Part shown: piece after piece, positions 63,501 through 64,000 of the stretch
Layout: each line of letters opens with the position of its first letter
How positions within the stretch are numbered: position 1 is the first letter of the stretch
Assembly: GCA_013365325.1 (NCBI GenBank)
Contig: JABVXV010000103.1
Coordinates: 124,001-188,000, forward strand
Source: Dipetalonema caudispina
Lineage: Eukaryota > Nematoda > Chromadorea > Rhabditida > Onchocercidae
DNA length: 64,000 bases
Direction of reading: 5' to 3'
Notes under the pieces: generated by a model
Database searches by the model: none
What the model was told of the DNA's origin: nothing
Seen by the model: the letters and a program-made list of their open reading frames with translations, nothing else
Translations under genes and position numbers: made by a program

Positions 63501-64000
63501 AAGTTTCGAAAAACTACCGAAAATCAACATTTTTCATTTTGAATTTCACTTCCACAATTCCTGTTGTCTTAATTCGACTGAGCAAAATATCTTGTTCGGT
63601 AGGCTTATAACCGGGAAATGAAACTCGATCCACGGAATCCAGAAAACTGTAATACCACAGTCTTCGAAGATGTTTTTTACAAAATCATTTCCAGTTGAAA
63701 TAGAAAAATTTGTTATTGCATTGCAATGCATAAATTCATTTTCAATCACATTATCATCGGTTGATAGTAGTGTGCGCACATTTCAGTTTTTACTTAAATA
63801 CCCTATTAATATCAATTTCAAGTAGATGACAATATCGGTTAATGTGGCTTCGACTAATTTATTTTACATGACATCGATATTTGGTCTCAGTTCAAATGAA
63901 CTTTAAGAAAAATCTATTGGAACTGAAGAAAAATTTGATATCATATTAGATATGTAATATTACTAGGCGGTAGATTCTGCCATCTGAAATTCGTTTCCAC
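60509..64000 (-). CDS. G-protein alpha subunit, Gi/o class (3' part; 5' end beyond the window)
   Basis: Heterotrimeric G-protein alpha subunit that relays seven-transmembrane receptor signals at the plasma membrane. Exons: 63964-64000 (partial, [10 protein letters not shown]), 63518-63646, 62960-63089, 60985-61138 and 60509-60696; every junction keeps phase. Motifs: switch [10 protein letters not shown], switch II/G3 [19 protein letters not shown]4 FLNKKDLF, G5 TCATDT. The C-terminus NLRGCGLY carries the cysteine four residues from the end that is ADP-ribosylated by pertussis toxin in Gi/o proteins, and is the same type as Go. Body segments such as [20 protein letters not shown] are typical G-alpha. 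The P-loop (G1) and lipid-modified N-terminus lie off the right edge. Probably one of the nematode gpa paralogues rather than goa-1, because surrounding residues look divergent, but this is not certain. Confidence 0.93.
61501..61614. repeat. Perfect long inverted repeat (hairpin) in a G-alpha intron
   Basis: Left arm 61501-61552 and right arm 61563-61614 are exact reverse complements over 52 bases with a 10-base loop. Beyond a 6-base bulge on the left (61495-61500), a further 8 bases (TATCATTG / CAATGATA) also pair, so the whole structure spans about 61487-61622. Consistent with a foldback/MITE-type element or a hairpin RNA precursor; an assembly artefact is also possible. Confidence 0.9.

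Overview
This window reads as genomic DNA of a nematode, most likely a parasitic spirurid or filarial species. The evidence is an AT-rich sequence full of poly(A)/poly(T) runs, multi-exon genes with TTTCAG-type 3' splice sites, candidate trans-splice acceptors a few bases upstream of start codons, and nematode-expanded families (Kunitz/lustrin arrays, a CX-module protein, a nematode-style G-alpha). The species call is inference. No Wolbachia-like, viral, CRISPR, rRNA or tRNA sequence was recognised.

Layout. 1-1748 (-): 5' two thirds of an RNF207-like RING/B-box gene running off the left edge. 3188-4752 (-): complete TMED10/p24 cargo receptor. It is divergently paired, across about 600 bp, with a + strand transcription unit (5373-7480) that holds a short upstream frame and a complete YIPF4 gene. 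Both products belong to the early secretory pathway. A 39-codon single-helix frame follows at 7697. 9368-10516 (+): a small secreted one-domain Kunitz protein. 12443-20552 (-): a long acidic, helical protein with a proline-rich SH3-ligand-like segment. 20601-30302 is about 9.7 kb without a recognisable gene.

30303-42257 (-) is the most striking locus: about 13 Kunitz and 11 lustrin-type cysteine-rich modules alternate, mostly one per exon. Nearly all Kunitz modules have lost the Cys14-Cys38 disulfide of the inhibitory loop; only the C-terminal one is canonical. 42258-48284 is largely empty. 48379-53620 (+) is a 12-exon, 529-residue acyl-CoA synthetase/4CL-like enzyme whose exon and phase structure closes exactly, with a dead mariner transposon in intron 3. 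After a gene-poor stretch with a 24-base poly(C) tract, 57643-59715 (+) is a type I membrane protein with a CX-like cysteine module. 60509-64000 (-) is the C-terminal part of a Gi/o-class G-protein alpha subunit running off the right edge; its largest intron holds a near-perfect 52-bp-arm hairpin.

The genes do not form a single pathway. Functional links that can be argued are the TMED10/YIPF4 divergent pair and the two unrelated Kunitz loci. Coordinates of multi-exon genes were worked out by hand from splice signals and reading phase; they are precise where stated and approximate elsewhere.
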